Shown here: positions 47,747 to 59,799 of the stretch, piece after piece
Position numbering within the stretch: position 1 is the first letter of the stretch
How the letters are laid out: every line of letters starts with the position of its first letter
NCBI GenBank assembly: GCA_907163345.1
Contig: CAJQUN010000486.1
Coordinates: 346,023 to 410,022 of the forward strand
DNA: 64,000 nt
Source: Haberlea rhodopensis
Lineage: Eukaryota > Streptophyta > Magnoliopsida > Lamiales > Gesneriaceae
Reading direction: 5' to 3'
Made by a program: the position numbers and the translations under genes
The notes under the pieces: generated by a model
Database searches by the model: none
What the model was told of the DNA's origin: nothing
Seen by the model: only the letters and a program-made list of their open reading frames with translations

Positions 47747-47909
47747 GTTTAAGGCTTTCTTAGAGCCTCATGGGCCCAAACCCATGATTTAATTAAATCC
47801 TTATAATCTTTTAATTTTAAAATGTTTAGAATTTAATTAATTAAAAGATTATAAGGATTTAATTAAATCATGGGTTTGGGCCCATGAGGCTTTAAGAAAG
47901 CCTTAAACC
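47747..47909. repeat. Near-perfect inverted repeat, about 70-bp arms
   Basis: Arms 47747-47815 and 47839-47909 pair with one visible mismatch (TTAGAGCC against TTAAAGCC); loop about 23 bp. Each arm resembles the copia LTR segment at 41229-41300 (GGGCCAATAAGGCTTTTGG...), so it looks like two copia LTR pieces fused head to head where the copia-2 LTR should be. Confidence 0.93.
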
Positions 47910-47931
47910 TTAGTTAAATCTTATAATATGG

Positions 47932-48364
47932 AATGCGCGGGAAATTATCTCCGAGGTATGTTGGGCAGTTTGAGATCATGCAGTGCATTTGTAGTTTGGC
48001 TTACGTATGGCTTTGCCACCGTCATTGTCTGGTATTCATGACGTGTTCCATGTATCTATGTTGCGGATGTATGAGCCGATCCGTCACATGTATTGCAGCC
48101 TTCAGAAGTTCAGTTAGATTCTGATGTGTCCTACATGGAACGGCTGGTCAGGATGCTGGATAGAACTGATACTTCGGAACAAGGTGATACCGATGGTCAA
48201 GGTTCAGTGGGATCGCAGGGGTGTCGAGGAGGCCACGTGGGAGATGGAACGACATATGGTGCAGCACTACCTGGAACTATTTTCTGGTATGTGATTTATG
48301 TTTTGTTTTGGATTGGTAAGTGCATGCTGATTTTGAGGATGAAATATTCTAAGTATGGGAGTAT
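47932..48364 (+). pseudogene. gypsy-2 pol C-terminus remnant
   Basis: Frameshifted remains of the integrase C-terminus and chromodomain: RGKLSPRYVGQFEIMQ, then in another frame QPSEVQLDSDVSYMERLVRML. It aligns with 6337-6770 of gypsy-1 and ends in a polypurine tract before the LTR at 48365. The left end abuts the inverted repeat; all upstream coding is missing. Confidence 0.88.
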
Positions 48365-49092
48365 TGTGATATCCCTGAAATAATTATGTGCATTTGGGCC
48401 ATTAATTATGTTTATGTGATTAATACGGTGCTAAATTATTTATGGTGGTGAAATGTATAGTTATGCGGTGGGCATGACCTGGTAGTACATTTCAGGCTGC
48501 ATGTGATGCATGTTGTGAAAATTGAGTTTTGGCATGGTTATTTGAGGTGGATGTTAACTATTTTGGAAAGCATGTTTAATTGGGGTTATGGTACATTTTT
48601 TTGGGTAATTGTTTTAAAATATCAAGTAGAGATATTTTATACATCATGCTAAATACTTGGACATGGTTTAATTAAACTTATATTCCCTTATTTTCCCCTC
48701 ACTTTCCCCACCACTCTTTATCTTCAACACTCCAAACCCTTTCCCCAAACCAAAAAATCGATTTTCAAGAGGGAAAAGAGGAGAAGAATTTTCAAAATTC
48801 TTGGTAGAAATTGAAGCTAAAGTGGTAAGGAACCTTCCTTGTAAAGTTTTGAGCATGTTTGAAATGGTGAAGTTCATGATTTTTGGGGGAAAAATAATGG
48901 GTTTTGGTTGGGTTGTGTTGCTTGTTCTAAAACTTATGGAGTTTGTAGTTTATTGGTGGTATTATGATTATTGGTGTTAATATTGATGATTTATGAAGTT
49001 TTGGTTTTGTTGGTTGGAAGGAATTTGAAGAAAAATGGGTTGGAGGGGATGAAATTTGTGAAAATGGCATTTTTCGCGTTCACAGGGCACAG

Positions 49093-49300
49093 CGATCGAT
49101 CACCGAGAAAATGGCAATCGATCGCGCGAAGCCAGTACCCAGGCAGAAGTGTTTGGCAATCGATCGCCAAGTTGGGGTGATCGATCTGCGACTCTTGCGA
49201 TCGATCGCCCCGGACTTGGCGATCGATCGCTGATTGCAGAATTTTGAAGATTAAAGCAGCGGGATCTCGCGATCGCTCGGAGCTTGATGGCGATCGATCG
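49093..49300. repeat. CGATCGATCG palindrome array, gypsy-2 LTR
   Basis: Eight units start at 49093, 49115, 49157, 49178, 49198, 49220, 49270 and 49291 (steps 22, 42, 21, 20, 22, 50, 21). Several are decayed (CAATCGATCG at 49115 and 49157), yet spacing is kept. Confidence 0.95.
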
Positions 49301-49629
49301 CGAGATGCCAAAATTTGAGATTTTGGTTTTTTGATGGGATTTTTGGTATTGGTCTATCATTTGGTTTCTAATATTGGATTATGTAATTGTGTAGAGCCTT
49401 CCCTGTAGAGCCTTCCCAGGTGAAGCCCTACGACATCCCACATTTTGGAACAAAGGTACGTAGTGAGACGTATGGGCATCGGACGGTAAAATGTATTTTT
49501 ACGTATTGGATTATGCATTATGGTTGCATATACATATTGTATTATGCATTATGGTTGCATATATATATATATTGGATGCATTGGTGCATGTTATTATAAG
49601 TCGAGGTTATATTCCAGTGATGGAGAATG

Positions 49630-49815
49630 CTTGCCGCCTTCATGTCGAAGCGATGATAGAATACTTGCCGCTGTCATATCATAGCGATGAAGAATATTTG
49701 CCGCTAATATGTCGAAGCGAAGAGCATGCCGCTGTCATATTCTAGCGAGGGATATTATGCCGCTAATATGTCGAAGCGATGGGTATTAATGCCGCTGTCA
49801 TGTCAACGTGAGGGG
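49630..49815. repeat. CGCT...AGCG array, gypsy-2 LTR
   Basis: Reverse-orientation counterpart of the gypsy-1 and gypsy-3 arrays: TGCCGCT, about 9-12 bases, AGCGA repeated at roughly 30-bp steps. Confidence 0.85.
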
Positions 49816-50353
49816 CTTTATGCCACTTAATAATAAGACTGGAAAATGGTTATCGGTATTGATGGAAAGGATGCATGTCATGACATTATTAATGGTATTA
49901 TAATCTGTTGATTATGAATGTAATACAGGGACAACCAAGGGGAGATTTTAAATGCATAGAATACAAGAAGTGATTTGTATTTACGGTTATGCATTTTTAT
50001 ATCATAATCATGTTCATGTCGATATGGTTTATTATATGCTCATGGTTTTGGGGTTGTTCCTGTAGGAGCTTTGGGAGCGGAGGTCTAATGACCGGGTTGA
50101 TGCGGTGAGCTTTGTAAGGAGTGTTATCGATATAGAATGACAGGATTATTTTGTATAGTCTCTACTCTAGGGGTAGTGTAAAGCTATAGCCTTGACATTC
50201 ATTTTGCGGGAATGTAATTAATCCTTTTTGGAATTTTATTTTTGCACTCTAATCCTTAAGCTCAAGGCATCAACATGAACCTTATACTCTGATTTATGCA
50301 TGTTTATGTCTCCTTATGCTTTTAATCCGCACTTAAGGTAGCGAAGCCTTACA

Positions 50354-51093
50354 TGTGTGATTGGAACCACTAGAATTGAGAAGGCAATGCTAGATTTAGG
50401 ATCTTCAATTAATGTCATGTCTTACTCATTCTATACCCAACTGAAACCTGGACCTTTGAAAATAAATAATACCGTGATTCAATTAGCTGATAGGTCCACG
50501 GGTATTCCTAGCGGGATAGTAGAGGATGTACTTGTGCATGTAAAGAATTTGGTTTCCCCGCCGATTTCTATGTCTTAACATGGAAAATGGTGATCCATCT
50601 AGCCCCATTCTATTAGGGAGACCATTCTTGAAAACCTATAAATCTGTGATAGATGTGAATAGCGGCATGTTAACAATGGAGTTTATTGGTGAGATTGCAA
50701 GATTCAATATCTATGAAACCATTAAAACACATGAACAATCTAGTTATGCTATTGATATCAATGATGAAGTTGATTATGATTTTGAAAATGATGATTTGTG
50801 GGAGATGGGAAAGGCTACTGATGGCCTTGAAAAGAAAAGAGGTATGGACTCAAATCTTGTGCATAAGTTTCATACTATTGCTGCATTATCTACTCATGAT
50901 ACTGCTGACCCTCTCTCTTCTCACTTACAAGATCGTACTGTTGAAGAGAAACACCCTCTGGATAGACCACAGCAATCAACAAATGCTGGAGGAGGAACAA
51001 AGACTGAGGACGACCACTCAAAGACAAACAAACCGAAGTTTAAAGGACTTAAGAAGATAATGAGGTGGAAGAAGAATGATAGATCAACACCGT
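50354..51093 (+). pseudogene. Athila protease fragment (Ath-2)
   Basis: Starts inside the protease (VIGTTRIEKAMLDLGSSINV; three to five codons differ from Ath-1, with a small insertion), has a frame break near 50575, then continues DMENGDPSSPILLGRPFL and ends in the lysine-rich tail. Both ends are cut by gypsy LTRs in opposite orientation. It supplies the frame that Ath-1 has lost near 27285. Confidence 0.9.
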
Positions 51094-51604
51094 TGTAAGG
51101 ACCCTAGTTCCTTAAGTGCGGATTAAAGGCGTAAATAAAAATTTCCATGCATAAACAGAGTATAAAGGTTGTGTTGATGCCCTGAGCTATTAAATTACAG
51201 TGCCAAAATAAAGTTTCAAAAGGGATTAGTTACATTCCCAACCAATGAATGCTAATCCTATAGCTTTACACTACTCCTAGAGTAGATACTATACAAAAGA
51301 ATCAAGCCCGCTACCAAGAGCACTCCTCACTAGCTCACCGCATCAACCCGCCTTAGCCCCTTCCGCCCAAAAGTACCTACAGGAACAACCCCAAAACCAT
51401 GAGCATGTATATAAATCATGTCCACAATAATATGATCATAATTCAATGCATAAACCGTAAATGCAATTCACTTCCTGTATTTAACACATTTAAAAGCTCC
51501 CCTGGTTGTCCCTGTACCACAATAATAATCAAAGTATTATAATGCCAATATGCATGTCATGACATGTATCCATTCCGTGTATATCAATGGTCAATTTCCA
51601 GTCT

Positions 51605-51830
51605 TATTATATCAGTGGCATAATACCCCTCGCGCTTATATGAAAGCGGCACTAATACCCCTCGCTTCGACATATTAGCGGCATAATATCCCTCGCATCA
51701 ATATGACAGCGGCATTATCCTTCGATTCGACATATTTGCGGCAAATATTCTTCATCGCTAAATATGACAGCGGCAAGTATTCTATCATCGCTTCGACATG
51801 ACGGCGGCAAGTATTCTATCATCACTGCAA
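51605..51830. repeat. CGCT...AGCG array, gypsy-3 LTR
   Basis: Six modules such as CGCTTCGACATATTAGCGGC, roughly 35 bp apart, some decayed. Confidence 0.85.
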
Positions 51831-52176
51831 TATAATCTCGACTCATAATATATATGCAGCCGTAATGCATATCCAACCATGTATGCAACCATAATGCATA
51901 TCTAATCATGTATGCAACCATAATGCATAATTAAGACCATGTATGCATAACCAATCAAAGCGTAATAAATACGTTTACCGTCCGATGCTCGTACGTCTCA
52001 CTACGTACCTTAGTTCCAAAAGTGGAGATATCGTGGAACTTTATCTCCTTTGATGTGTGGCTACCTGGGATGGTTCTACACAATCACATGAATCCATATT
52101 AGAAGCCAATAAATGAACAATTACCAAAAACATCATCATTTAGAACAAAATCCCAAAACCCACATTTTTAGGCTTG

Positions 52177-52391
52177 CGATCGATCGGTCCCCAAGCCCCG
52201 ATCGATCGCTAAGTGAAAGAAAAAATAGGCATCCAAGTATTGCCTCCACCGATCGATCGAAACTTTTTATCGATCGATCGAGACATCACACCGATTGATC
52301 GGAACAAATTTTCGATCGATCGGTAAGCTCATTTCACGCCTTGCTCAGCTCTGCCCTGCTCGATCGATCGGACCCAATTTTCGATCGATCG
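52177..52391. repeat. CGATCGATCG palindrome array, gypsy-3 LTR
   Basis: Eight units start at 52177, 52199, 52250, 52271, 52292, 52313, 52361 and 52382 (steps 22, 51, 21, 21, 21, 48, 21). The middle four form a run of 21-bp steps. Confidence 0.96.
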
Positions 52392-53104
52392 AGCAACCCT
52401 GTTCCTGCGAGAAACTTCCAAGTATGAGCTTCCAACAACACCTAAACTCATATACAACCGAAATCAACCACCCAACACATCATTAAACCCACAAAACAAC
52501 ATGCTGGACCAAGATCCACCCTTTTAACCCCAAAAACAAGCTACAAACTCAACCAAAACTCAACAAGACTTCACCATAATGAAAGCTTACCACTTGACTT
52601 TAAGTTTTTAGCAAGAACTCCCAAAAAGACCCCTTTTTCAAAGCTTTCTCCTCCTCTCTTGTTGCAAAAACGAAAATGGAAGCTTTTGGATAATGGAGGG
52701 GGTTGTAGGGACATAAGCTGATAGAGAGGAGTGATGGGATGTAAAGGTGTGTGCAAGTGGCTCCCTTGCCATGTTATGTGATTTAAATGTGTATCAAGAC
52801 ACAAGCATGATATATAAAATACCCCAACATGATATTTTAAAAGCATTTTACCACAATGCATCAAAATCCCTATTAAAATCATGCTTTACCAAATAAATAC
52901 AACCCATTTCATTTAAACTATTAAAATACCCAAACACCCAACATGCATAACATGCACCCTGAAATGCTCTACCGGGTCACGCCTACCATGTGACAAGCAT
53001 TTCACCAAGATAATTAGTCCCAACACATAATCTAATTATCACCATAATATCACATAAACATAATTAATGCCCAAATTGCAATTAATTATTTCGGGGATAT
53101 CACA

Positions 53105-53932
53105 ATACTCCCCTACTTATAAGATTTCGTCCCCGAAATCGCATGCACTTACCCAAATCAAAACCAAACATAATTCACATACCAGAGAATAATTCCGGGT
53201 AGTGCTGCATCATATGCCGCTCCGTCTCCCACGTGGCCTCCTCGACACCCCTGCGATCCCAGTGTACCTTTACCATTGGTATCACTTTGTTCCGAAGCCT
53301 GCGATCAGCCCTATCCAGATCCTGACTGGCCGTTCCTCATAGGATATCAGAATCTAACTGAACTTCAGAAGGCTGCAATACATGCGACGGATCCGGCTCA
53401 TACTTCCGCAGCATAGATACATGAAACATGTCGTGAATACCAGACAACGACGGTGGCAGTGCCAAACGGTAAGCCAAGGTACCGATGCGCTGTAAAATCT
53501 CATATGGTCCCACATACCTCGGAGACAATTTACCACGCATACCAAACCGAACCACACCCCTGAAAGGTGAAATCTTCAAAAAGACCCTGTCTCCTAACTG
53601 AAACTCCAACGGTCTCCGCCGTTTATTCGCTTAGGCTGTCTGCCTGTCCTGGGCTGCCTTCATTTTTGACGGATAATCTTACCTTATCCTCCATTTCCTG
53701 AATCAGTTTGGGTCCTCCTACCGCTTTACTGGTCAAGTCATCCCAGTACAAAGGCGACCTACAATGCTTACCATACAAAGCCTCAAACGGAGCCATCTGA
53801 ATACTCGCCTGATAGCTGTTGTTGTATGAGAACTCTACCAAGGCCAAAGAATCTTGCCATGAGGCATCAAACTCAAATACGCAAGCCCTCAACATGTCCT
53901 CGAGCATCTGTATAGTACGCACAGTCTCACCA
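53105..53932 (-). pseudogene. gypsy-3 pol C-terminus (integrase end, chromodomain remnant)
   Basis: A polypurine tract at 53105-53119, then upstream on the minus strand the integrase end with FSYNNSYQASIQMAPFEALYG, VFLKISPFRGV and HVSMLRKYEPDPSH. Frameshifts near 53640 and 53345 and a stop break it. LARD-3 cut it at 53933; the rest resumes at 63496. Confidence 0.92.
53928..53932. repeat. TSD of LARD-3, left copy (CACCA)
   Basis: CACCA before 53933 and again at 63496-63500. Confidence 0.9.
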
Positions 53933-54960
53933 TGTAAGGACCCCAAGCCCTTAAAACCTTGATTAGTGTATTAACCACTATGTGTGGTACATGCTTTCTA
54001 TAAAATGTAAATCGGGAAGCTCTGATGATACTTAATCATTGCCTGTCAATAAAAGACTCATATGTTTGCCCTTTACCAACCCCTTGGTGCCACTTTTCAC
54101 ATTGTAAACTTTTACAAAAATTTGGGCAGAGTCTCCCCATAAATAGAGCTATCCCAAAACAGAGTACAACACATAACAAAATTCCCGGCCAGGGAACACA
54201 TAATACTCAACAGAAAGCAGTAATACAAGTAGATTCCCAGCCAGGGAAGACACCACACATATGTCAACAAAAGTGGGTTCCAACACCCACATAATACACC
54301 AATGACTCTCATATCATTCTAGCAATTCAACCTAATTGCATGCAACCTTAAATGAAAGAGAGAAAGGCTCATGCCTTTATATACAATCCATATACAAGTA
54401 TAATCGTGCTCACATGCGAGCATCATGAATATGAATATGTATAAATCCTCAGGTGTATATATAGGTACTCTATACGATACCGTGCTCCATCAAGCCCTGG
54501 TACCACGATCCTGGGAGTACCTCAAATCAACAGCTCGAGCTCAGCTCCATAGCCATCGATGTACCTGTCCACCTGTCCCAACAGAGACAGCCCCCAACGG
54601 GGTGAGCATACCAATACACAAAATCCCATAATCATAATAATGAAATTCATAATTTACAACAAAGGTAAATGCTAATGAATTTAAATGATACTCCCTGGAT
54701 GGCAACATCCTCATCCGGGATTCCGTGTACTGTCCCTGTTCTCACAACATCAAACTCATCAAATCTCATAAATCAGTAAATCAACACATTGATTTACACA
54801 TCGCATGCCTGATCCTCGAATATCAACATATAGTGATTACAAATTCATTAAACATGCAATTACAGATATCACAATATCTAATACTGATTTCACAACCTTG
54901 CTATCAATCACAGATAGCTCAAATGCCTTAGCATTTATTTTACCAATCCTTCATTATACT

Positions 54961-55115
54961 TAGACATCTCAAGTGTCTTATAATGAATACATGAGTCTAC
55001 AAACCTAGACATCTCAAATGTCTTATAATGAATACACGATTCTACGAACTTAGACATCTCAAGTGTCTTACGAAGAATACATGATTTTACGATCATTCCC
55101 AGGCATCTCAAATGC
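54961..55115. repeat. 45-bp repeat of GACATCTCAAGTGTC palindrome, LARD-3 LTR
   Basis: TAGACATCTCAA(G/A)TGTCTTA recurs at 54961, 55006 and 55051, 45 bp apart, with a variant (GGCATCTCAAATGCC) near 55102. The arms GACA and TGTC, or GGCAT and ATGCC, change together. The other LTR has the same (from about 61880). Confidence 0.88.
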
Positions 55116-56244
55116 CCTAACATAATCAAATAAACCCAGTACCCCCATATATCATGCAAGAGTCATCCTACTCTAGTGTCACGCACGCTGCAAGCGGCGA
55201 TATCAAGATTTGGGTCATTCCTTGGCTATATCAACATATATATATAACCATACGCAAAACATTCAATGCAATCAAAAACACCTTATGCATTTCACATATA
55301 TATAGAAATGCTCGTACGTCGCACGTACCTTAAATCTCCGAAGTCCGAGCCAAGCCTTGCTCGAGTTCCATGCCCCGAGGAATGATGTGCTAACACGATA
55401 AACAATTCACCATTATTTACGAACATGTAACCTATGCTCAAGCACACCCATATCCCTCACAACATTGTCAATACACGACAATTATCCTCTTAAAAGACCC
55501 GGGGCAGGGTACATGCAGGGAAGGAAATAAATGAGACAATCGAAATTTGTTCAAGAATGCCCTACAAAAATCGAACCTTAATCTCACAATTTCGAACCCA
55601 ATAATTCCATAATTCATCTAAAAAGTGAATTAATCAATCCATAGCATGAATAATCATCCTACATGCCAAACCCCCAAATTTGAAATCCAAATCCCTAAAA
55701 TTCGAAACCCAAGCCCCTAAATTCGAAATCCAAGAAGCATCATAATGCATCTACAACATGAATTTATCAATCCATAACAAGAATCACCACAACCCTTCCA
55801 AAACCCCCAAATTCGAAACCCACTTCATGCATACAACCAAAATCGAACCCAAGCCAACGAAAATCGAAATCATTCGAGCCAATAAATCACAATTTGGCAG
55901 GGAATCACATCACAAGCATGGAAAAAAGGGGTTAGGAAGGTTACCCAAACGAAATCGGAAGAAAAATCGACCAAAATCGATAAACCCTAGAATTTGGGGA
56001 TCGCCGCTCTTTCTCAAAATTCGACTTCCACACGCGACGAAACCTTCAATTGGCAGAGGGGAAAGGAGCGCCTCGTCGAGACGAAGCCGGCGGTAGGTCG
56101 CACGCCCCGAACGGCGGCCGGACGGCGGCGGGCGGAGCGCTTTTGCGCGCGGAGGCAGGGGAGATCGGGAAAGGGGTCGCGCGCGGGAGAGAGGAGGAGT
56201 TGGGGGCTGAAATGAAATTATGTCTAAAATTTGGGTTTAAATGG

Positions 56245-56252
56245 TATTTATA
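56245..56252 (-). promoter_or_regulatory. TATA box of LARD-3 LTR
   Basis: Minus strand TATAAATA about 330 bp from the LTR start; the 5' LTR copy is at 63158-63165. Confidence 0.72.
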
Positions 56253-56581
56253 GCAAAAATACCCCGAAAACTTAATAGCCCCACAAATACATCATGATTC
56301 CTTAAAAATCATCTGTTTTCAAAAACTCTCTCTCTAACTCCAAAACCCTCTACCGGTGCTCACCCAGCACCCGAGATCCCGAGACACATTAAAAACCCAA
56401 CTCTTAGGTTTTACACCGTAATGTGAATACAATCTCAACCTCTGGATCCAACGATCCCAACTGCCCAAATAAACGAGCCCAGAAGGCCCAACACCTCGAT
56501 TAAACTCCAAATCGCCACGTAAAACCACTTTAGGGATTATTAATACTCCGGGATTAACACCTATAATCCCTGGTCATCACA

Positions 56582-56596
56582 ATATCCCCCACTAAA
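56582..56596 (-). other. Polypurine tract of LARD-3
   Basis: Minus strand TTTAGTGGGGGATAT before TGTGATGACC. Confidence 0.9.
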
Positions 56597-59269
56597 AGAA
56601 TTTCGTCCTCGAAATTAGCACTGGTGTATCACGTAACACCCAGGCTACACAACAACATGAAGCCATAACCTCGATTCCTGACCATATCAGAATCGTATTA
56701 ATAAACGCGAGGATACTTACCTCTCATCTAACTCTGAAACAGAGCGACATACCAAAACCAACATAACACCCAAGAGGTAAAACGTACCTCGATGCGGGTC
56801 ATCCCAGAAGTCAGTCCCTCATGACTGCGAAACAACTGATACTTACGACTGTAGATCGGACAGTCCTCCTTTGATCTAATACAACAGTACGAACACATCC
56901 TGAATGACACCTCAACCGTAAGAACGTTGACCTCGTGTCAAACTCTGGAGTGGAATAGACTTCCAAATCCATCATAACGTCAAAGAGCGTCAGCACAACT
57001 CAACGCTAACAGTCCAAAGCAGTTAGTCAACTGAAACTGTAAGGATTCGAATCGCTCTTGATTCTATCGTAGATATCATCCAATGATATTTTACTATGAC
57101 TTACGATGTCTAACATACATCGTTACGAGGGAAACACTAGTACAACCACGGTGTACACATACCAAACCTGGTTTCCACTTTCAAACTTCCTCCATCGAAG
57201 GAGTAGTCGCCTCATTGCAACTTAATTTGGGCAACTCACGGCCACAAATTCAAACAAAAGACATCTCGCAAGATGTCCACCTACGGATGTTCCAAGAATC
57301 ACGTCCTAATCATAAATAACAACCGAGACTCCGCCAGAGTTTAAAATTCTTAAGGGGCATGCAATAAACCCATTGCATCCGCAACGCTTGTGTCGTCAGC
57401 GGACACTCAACCAATCCGAAATCCTGCCATCCCTTGAAAATCCTCGGATTTAACAATCCAAACTTGGGAAGGCTGTCGCATAACTCGAAGGAAAACACCA
57501 ACAAGGGAAATACCTTAACCCTCACAAGAAAATCCCTCCTCAAGGGAGTCAACTAACTTCACGATTATCCCTCAATCATCGTGCCATGGAGATTCCCAAT
57601 CTCAAGGTGTTCCATATCTCTCATCAGAGATTTAACCATCCCAAAAATAGCATAACTCTATGCTTAACAGAGAGGAAATCAATAACTGGCATCCGTATAC
57701 TCACCGGTATACCTGCCTAAGCACTGATATCGCATGCATACTCAATGCACTCGGCTCGGGTATCTACCACATATCCCTAAGCCCCAAACACAACCGTCAA
57801 TTCTGAGTCATTCCTTACTCAGTGGAGGATGAAAATCGACGATTAACAATACACGGTGTGATTCCCAAGATCAACACCACTTGCCACCAACTTACCGAAT
57901 CTTTCAAGATTCCCAAATAGGTATAATACTACCTCCTTCCCTCGCAAGGGAAATGCCATCGAACTCGAGATCCACAAGTCTCGAACCATCGTTCGGAAAA
58001 ACTGGATATAATAACACCCATTGTATCCCAATACACGGGTTCCTTTAGATTGAGTCAATAACAACCTGATGACTCTCTTGTTGGTACTCCAACATCCTGA
58101 GCTGTCCCAGACAAGTCTCCAAGATTTAAACATAAACGTATACACGTTTCAGCGAGGCATGAACAACCTTAACCTCAATGACATGGTGACTACTAGAGTC
58201 CACCACAATCCACATCGTATCACCTTACGATTTGCCAAACTTGGTTCCAACGAGCAGTGTAACGGCTCTAGCAAGCCCATCATGGTGCTACACACACGCG
58301 GCAGACAACCTAGTCTCTGCCTCTTTAGGTTTACCTCAAACCTACCAATAAGACGGACGTTTCCACATGGTATAACATACTATGGGAAGAAAACTCAATA
58401 GAGTAGTGGGTCTTTATCCAACATTCCTCAATGCCGATACACCCTGGACAACCCAATGTCCCTATGTACTTAACATAACCTGATCCTACTCCCTTAGGAC
58501 CCATCCTACACCCTCAAGGGTGGTGTGACCATGTCCACCACATGTCACATCGACAGAAAGCGAGTACTTTCCTCCATGATTACTCCTGTCGTCAAATCAC
58601 ATGGCCAAAAGCCATTCCAACGAGCATACCTCAAGGGTATCACCACTCGTAAAATGATTGCCTCAATCGTAAGCTGCGGTACAATCCCATGTACAGCGCA
58701 TCCATCCATTCCTCGAGCAACCCGCTCGGTATAAGGGTCACGTCCATCGTTGTCGCACACACCACCTTGTGCTCGGTACTGGCACCCAAGGCATACCACT
58801 GAATACGTATACTCAACGCATCGATCATCGTAACGATGATGCATGTCTAATAAGACATCTCCTACACCATCGTCATCGTCATCCCGTGACGACACATGCC
58901 AACTCATGGCATCTAAAACATTGCCCACTAGTGACGATACATGTACATCAGCGTATGTCATCCACTAACATGCTAGTAAATAGGCATAATAAACATGTAT
59001 ATCAATGCATGCCAGCTACAATAAAGCTAATAAAATAGCAATATCTCATACCTCATCGCTAGTGATATAGCGTCATACCTGTCTCCGTCGCTCAATAATA
59101 GTGCGTAATCAGCACCCATCGCTCGAAGGCGGCAAAATCCTGTGCTGAGTACCATAGCGGCAAAATCCCTCGCTATAGAATCGACGGCATGACACCCTCG
59201 TCATATAATAAGTGGCATGAAACCTCGCTATACACCTGAGTATGAATCATCGTCCACATAGTAGCGGAA

Positions 59270-59700
59270 AGAGGCATCGCTATCAATACACCTGGCGGAA
59301 TGAACCATCGCCAATAGATATAGCGGAATGAACCATCGCTATCAATACACCTGGCGGAATGAACCATCGCCAATAGATATAGCGGAATGAACCGTCGCTA
59401 TAAATACACCTGGCGGAATGAACCATCGCCAATAGATATAGCGGAATGAACCGTCGCTATAAATACACCTGGCGGAATGAACCATCGCCAATAGATATAG
59501 CGGAATGAACCATCGCTATCAATACACCTGGCGGAATGAACCATCGCCAATAGATATAGCGGAATGAACCATCGCTATCAATACACCTGGCGGAATGAAC
59601 CATCGCCAATAGATATAGCGGAATGAACCGTCGCTATAAATACGCCTGGCGGAATGAACCATCGCCACTAAATATAGCGGAATGAACCGTCGCTATAAAC
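59270..59700. repeat. 59-bp tandem repeat with CGCT/AGCG modules
   Basis: CCTGGCGG (or GCCTGGCGG) recurs at 59291, 59350, 59409, 59468, 59527, 59586 and 59645, exactly 59 bp apart. Each unit contains two half-modules GCGGAATGAACC(A/G)TCGC. Confidence 0.95.
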
Positions 59701-59799
59701 CGTGTCCTCATAGAGAAATGAATATAAATCGACACAGCGGGACACATCACCGCTATCATCCGTGTCATCACATAGGAATGAATCATCATCCTAACAAGC

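Larger units (their letters stand above)
48365..50353 (+). repeat. 3' LTR of gypsy-2
   Basis: TGTGATATCCCTG...GCCTTACA, 1989 bp. Related to the gypsy-3 LTR (51094-53104) and more distantly to gypsy-1. Holds the palindrome array and a CGCT...AGCG array (49630-49815). Confidence 0.9.
51094..53104 (-). repeat. 3' LTR of gypsy-3
   Basis: Forward ends TGTAAGGACCC and GGGGATATCACA, 2011 bp. Contains a CGCT...AGCG array (51605-51830) and the palindrome array 52177-52391. Confidence 0.92.
53933..56581 (-). repeat. 3' LTR of LARD-3
   Basis: Forward ends TGTAAGGACCCC and GGTCATCACA. TATA motif 56245-56252; GC-rich leader 56080-56200; a 45-bp palindromic repeat near 54961-55110. No CGATCGATCG array. 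Confidence 0.95.

Noticed and set aside
2675..52391. Bacterial contamination or Dam-site clusters because of many GATC
   Set aside because: The arrays lie inside bounded plant LTRs with target duplications and repeat in both LTRs of single elements.
55994..56253. Arginine- and glycine-rich ORFs in the LARD LTR (also 62907-63128)
   Set aside because: They come from the GC-rich leader of the LTR; frames differ between the two LTRs because of indels, and no start context or family is recognisable.
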